From Bacteroidales bacterium (GTDB lineage: Bacteria; Bacteroidota; Bacteroidia; Bacteroidales; Bacteroidaceae): a stretch of 6,337 nucleotides of DNA. This document shows positions 3,927 through 6,337 of this stretch, piece after piece. The translations under genes were made by a program, and so were the position numbers. The notes below the pieces were generated by a model that saw nothing but the letters and a program-made list of their open reading frames with translations, searched no databases and was not told the DNA's origin. The stretch's first letter is position 1. Every line of letters starts with the position of its first letter. The DNA is taken from positions 1 through 6,337 of the forward strand of contig SFFY01000077.1 in the NCBI GenBank assembly GCA_004556745.1, in the 5' to 3' direction.

Positions 3927-5498
3927 ATGGCAAAGAAAAAAGACGAAAAGGACGTGCTGGTAGTCCGTGACGAGAAGACAGGCGAGATCAGCGTGGTAGC
4001 CGGGCTGAACGCGGACGGCACACCCAAGCGCACCCCCGCAAAAGCGGAGAACGCGCAGAGTTTCCTGCAATTCGACCGACATGGCGACGTGCTGGACAAC
4101 TTCTTCAAGAACTTCTTCCGGCAGTGCAAGGAACCCAGCCGCTTCGGTTTCTACCGCATTGCGGCAGACCAAGCTGAAAATCTCTTAGAGGTGATGAAGC
4201 AACTGCTGAAAGACCCCGAAGCGAACAAGGAGCTGCTCGCCCCTCACAAGGTGGACACCTCCGACTATGAGAAGAAGGTGCAGGAAGAGATGGCAGCACA
4301 ACAGACAGAGAAACAAGAACCTCAAAAACAGGAGAACATGGAACAACGGAAAGAACAGCAACAGGACAAATCCGAACAGATGCAGGGCAAACGTGGCTAC
4401 CAGCCCATCGACGAGAGTAAAATCAACTGGCAGGAGCTGGAGGACAGATGGGGCGTAAAGCGGGACAACCTTGAAAAGTCCGGCGACCTTACGAAGATGC
4501 TCAACTATGGCAAGTCCGACTTGGTAAAGGTCAAACCGACCTTCGGCGGCGAATCATTCGAGCTGGACGCCCGCCTCTCCTTCAAGAAGGACGGTGAGGG
4601 AAACATCAGCCTCGTGCCGCACTTCATCCGCAAGGAGCAGAAGCTGGATGAGTACAAGGAACACAAATTCTCCGACAATGACCGGAAGAACCTCCGCGAA
4701 ACGGGCAATCTCGGTAGGGTCGTGGACATTGTGGACAGGGAAACGGGCGAGATCATCCCCTCCTACATCAGCATCGACCGCAAGACGAATGAAATCACGG
4801 ACATTCCGGCAAGCAGGGTGCGCATCCCGGAGCGCATCGGCAAGACGGAAATCACCACGCAGGAGCGGGACATGCTCCGCGCCGGACTGCCCGTACGCGA
4901 CAAGCTCATCGAGCGCAACGACGGCAGAAAGTTCGTCACCACCCTGCAAGTGAACGTGGAGCAGCGCGGCGTGGAGTTCGTGCCGGGAACCGGCAAGTCG
5001 CCCCGTACCGCACAGACACAGGAAACCAAAGGCGACACATCGAAAAGTCAGGCGCAGGGCGGGGAAAATGCCGCACAGACCAAGAAGGAGCAACGCCGCA
5101 ACACGTGGACGAACGAGGACGGCAGCATCCGCCCCATCAGCAAATGGAGCGGCGTGAGCTTCACCGACCAGCAGAAAGCCGACTATGTGGCGGGTAAAGC
5201 CGTGAAGCTGGAGAACGTGACCGACAAGCAGGGCTTCCATGCCACGATGTATATCAAGTTCAACCCGGAGAAGGGACGCCCGTACCGCTACGACACGAAC
5301 CCTGACAATGCACAGCAGGTTGCTCCGTCCAACGAGAGCCGCACGCAGGTGGCGGTGAACAACGATGGCAAGACCAACGAGGCTACAAAGAATCTGAGAG
5401 AGCCGTTGCAGAAAGGTCAGACCAACCCGAAGGACGCCCGCCAGCAACAGCAGCAGGAGAAGCCGCAGAAGAAAACGGGCAAGGGCATGAAAATGTAA
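3927..5498 (+). CDS. DUF4099/DUF3945 protein (Orf3-type, excision operon)
   Basis: A 523-residue hydrophilic protein, probably cytoplasmic, with no signal or membrane segment. Residues 45-115 are a conserved-looking globular start (QFDRHGDVLDNFFKNFFRQC). Residues 116-158 are a Gln/Glu/Lys-rich linker. Residues 160-245 are DUF4099-like (INWQELEDRWGVKRDNLEKS). Then come DUF3945-type units at about 248-300 (FSDNDRKNLRETGNLGRVVD) and 308-353 (ITTQERDMLRAGLPVRDKLI), a polar linker, and a third unit at 405-458 (VSFTDQQKADYVAGKAVKLE). The tail is rich in Gln and Lys (RQQQQQEKPQKK). It begins 20 bases after the xis2d-like gene and precedes topoisomerase III, the position of orf3 in the CTnDOT excision operon. 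Proteins of this type accompany topoisomerase genes in many Bacteroidetes elements, but their biochemical function is unknown to me; the modular, highly charged build would suit binding DNA or a partner protein. Confidence 0.85.
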   Translation: MAKKKDEKDVLVVRDEKTGEISVVAGLNADGTPKRTPAKAENAQSFLQFDRHGDVLDNFFKNFFRQCKEPSRFGFYRIAADQAENLLEVMKQLLKDPEANKELLAPHKVDTSDYEKKVQEEMAAQQTEKQEPQKQENMEQRKEQQQDKSEQMQGKRGYQPIDESKINWQELEDRWGVKRDNLEKSGDLTKMLNYGKSDLVKVKPTFGGESFELDARLSFKKDGEGNISLVPHFIRKEQKLDEYKEHKFSDNDRKNLRETGNLGRVVDIVDRETGEIIPSYISIDRKTNEITDIPASRVRIPERIGKTEITTQERDMLRAGLPVRDKLIERNDGRKFVTTLQVNVEQRGVEFVPGTGKSPRTAQTQETKGDTSKSQAQGGENAAQTKKEQRRNTWTNEDGSIRPISKWSGVSFTDQQKADYVAGKAVKLENVTDKQGFHATMYIKFNPEKGRPYRYDTNPDNAQQVAPSNESRTQVAVNNDGKTNEATKNLREPLQKGQTNPKDARQQQQQEKPQKKTGKGMKM

Positions 5499-5558
5499 TC
5501 CCGTGTCCGCCACTGAATCCAAAATAAAATCCAAAGTATCAACAAAAAAGAAGAAGAC

Positions 5559-6337
5559 ATGAAGACAATCATTGCAGAAAAGCCCTCCGTGGCACGTGAA
5601 ATCGCCCGCATCGTGGGCGCGACAAAGAGAGAGGAAGGATATTTCGAGGGAGGCGGTTATGCCGTGACATGGGCATTCGGACACCTCGTTCAGCTTGCCA
5701 TGCCCGACGGCTACGGCGTGCGCGGATTTGTCCGTGACAACCTCCCGATTATTCCCGACACATTCACGCTCGTCCCCCGTCAGGTCAGGACGGAGAAAGG
5801 TTACAAGCCCGACAGCGGCGTGGTGTCGCAGATAAAAGTCATCAAAAGACTGTTCGACACAAGCGAACATATCATCGTGGCGACCGATGCCGGACGCGAG
5901 GGAGAGCTTATCTTCCGCTACCTCTACCACTATACGGGTTGCACCACTCCTTTCGTGCGCCTGTGGATCAGCTCTCTCACCGACAAAGCTATCCGCGAGG
6001 GACTGCGGAAACTCGAAGACGGCAGCAAATACGACAACCTCTACCTCGCCGCCAAAGCGCGGAGCGAATCCGACTGGCTCGTGGGCATCAACGGCACACA
6101 GGCGTTATCCATCGCCGCCGGACACGGCACGTATTCCGTGGGGCGGGTGCAGACACCAACGTTGGCTATGGTATGTGAACGCTACTGGGAGAACCGCCGC
6201 TTTACGTCCGAAGCATTCTGGCAGCTCCATATCGCAACGGACGGTTGCGACGGCGAAGTCGTGAAATTCTCATCCTCCGAGAAATGGAAAGAGAAAGAAC
6301 CGGCGATGGAACTATATAATAAGGTAAAGGCGGCAGG
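5559..6337 (+). CDS. topB: DNA topoisomerase III (type IA, Exc/TopB-like), N-terminal part
   Basis: The frame is open from ATG 5559 to the window edge (259 complete codons), so the gene is cut by the window; full TopB proteins are near 700 residues. Residues 1-120 are the Toprim domain: EKPSVARE with Glu7, and VATDAGREGELIFRYLY with Asp110 and Glu114/Glu116. DAGREGE in place of DxDREGE is normal for TopB of Firmicutes and Bacteroidetes. Residues 134-145 (RLWISSLTDKAI), 172-178 (DWLVGIN) and 194-204 (VGRVQTPTLAM) are standard type IA motifs. The active-site tyrosine lies beyond the edge and cannot be checked. In CTnDOT the gene here is exc, whose product has topoisomerase III activity and is needed for excision in vivo. 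The preceding 60-base gap ends with purine-rich aaaaaagaagaagac, a plausible ribosome-binding region. Confidence 0.93.
   Translation, partial: MKTIIAEKPSVAREIARIVGATKREEGYFEGGGYAVTWAFGHLVQLAMPDGYGVRGFVRDNLPIIPDTFTLVPRQVRTEKGYKPDSGVVSQIKVIKRLFDTSEHIIVATDAGREGELIFRYLYHYTGCTTPFVRLWISSLTDKAIREGLRKLEDGSKYDNLYLAAKARSESDWLVGINGTQALSIAAGHGTYSVGRVQTPTLAMVCERYWENRRFTSEAFWQLHIATDGCDGEVVKFSSSEKWKEKEPAMELYNKVKAA

Noticed and set aside
5886..5906. DAGREGE instead of DxDREGE in the topoisomerase Toprim domain, suspected loss of a metal ligand
   Set aside because: The Gly variant is the usual form in TopB proteins of Firmicutes and Bacteroidetes, so it is not evidence of an inactive enzyme.
4554..5930. Long open frame on the minus strand (458 codons) across the DUF3945 and topoisomerase genes
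   Set aside because: It lies opposite two well-supported genes, spans their intergenic gap, and its translation is a low-complexity Leu/Val/His-rich product typical of antisense frames in GC-rich coding DNA.
1..6337. CRISPR array, tRNA or rRNA genes, insertion sequence, antibiotic-resistance gene
   Set aside because: I saw no regularly spaced repeats, no cloverleaf with CCA-proximal features, no transposase and no resistance gene; the tetQ-rteA-rteB region known from CTnDOT is not in this window.

Overview
The window looks like the integration/excision end of a CTnDOT-type integrative and conjugative element in a Bacteroidales host (Bacteroides, Parabacteroides or a relative). Three things support this. 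The tyrosine integrase is 411 residues long from its best start and has Ser at the Arg-I position, as in IntDOT. It is followed by two small HTH genes, a DUF4099/DUF3945 gene and a topoisomerase III gene, which is the xis2c-xis2d-orf3-exc order of the CTnDOT excision operon. Promoter-like boxes follow the Bacteroidetes TAnnTTTG pattern. No tool was run, so family names rest on motif recognition.

Layout. Bases 1-308 (minus strand) hold the start of a lipoprotein-like gene, probably host chromosome, truncated by the window edge. Bases 309-664 are a non-coding stretch with a candidate left attachment core inside the lipoprotein gene's promoter (336-345), a cluster of GTTAC words, two inverted repeats and the integrase promoter box. 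Bases 665-2274 (plus) hold the integrase and, 11 bases behind it, a small protein made of the N-terminal RhuM-type domain, closed by a hairpin terminator (2296-2340). Bases 2352-2988 (minus) hold two small HTH genes. Bases 2989-3189 are a divergent regulatory region with a perfect 15-bp palindrome. Bases 3190-6337 (plus) hold the xis2c-like and xis2d-like genes, the DUF4099/DUF3945 gene and the start of topoisomerase III, which runs off the right edge.

How they work together. By analogy with CTnDOT, the integrase recombines the element ends with a chromosomal TTTGC-type core. The Xis-like HTH proteins steer it towards excision. The DUF3945 protein and topoisomerase III (Orf3/Exc) are made from the same transcript. 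In CTnDOT this operon is switched on by RteC at inverted repeats upstream of xis2c; the palindrome here is a good candidate for the corresponding operator. Less usual points are the four related HTH proteins in two divergent pairs, the RhuM-type gene coupled to the integrase, and short words shared between the integrase and xis control regions. I see no wholly new system; this is a recognisable excision module with several uncharacterised parts.
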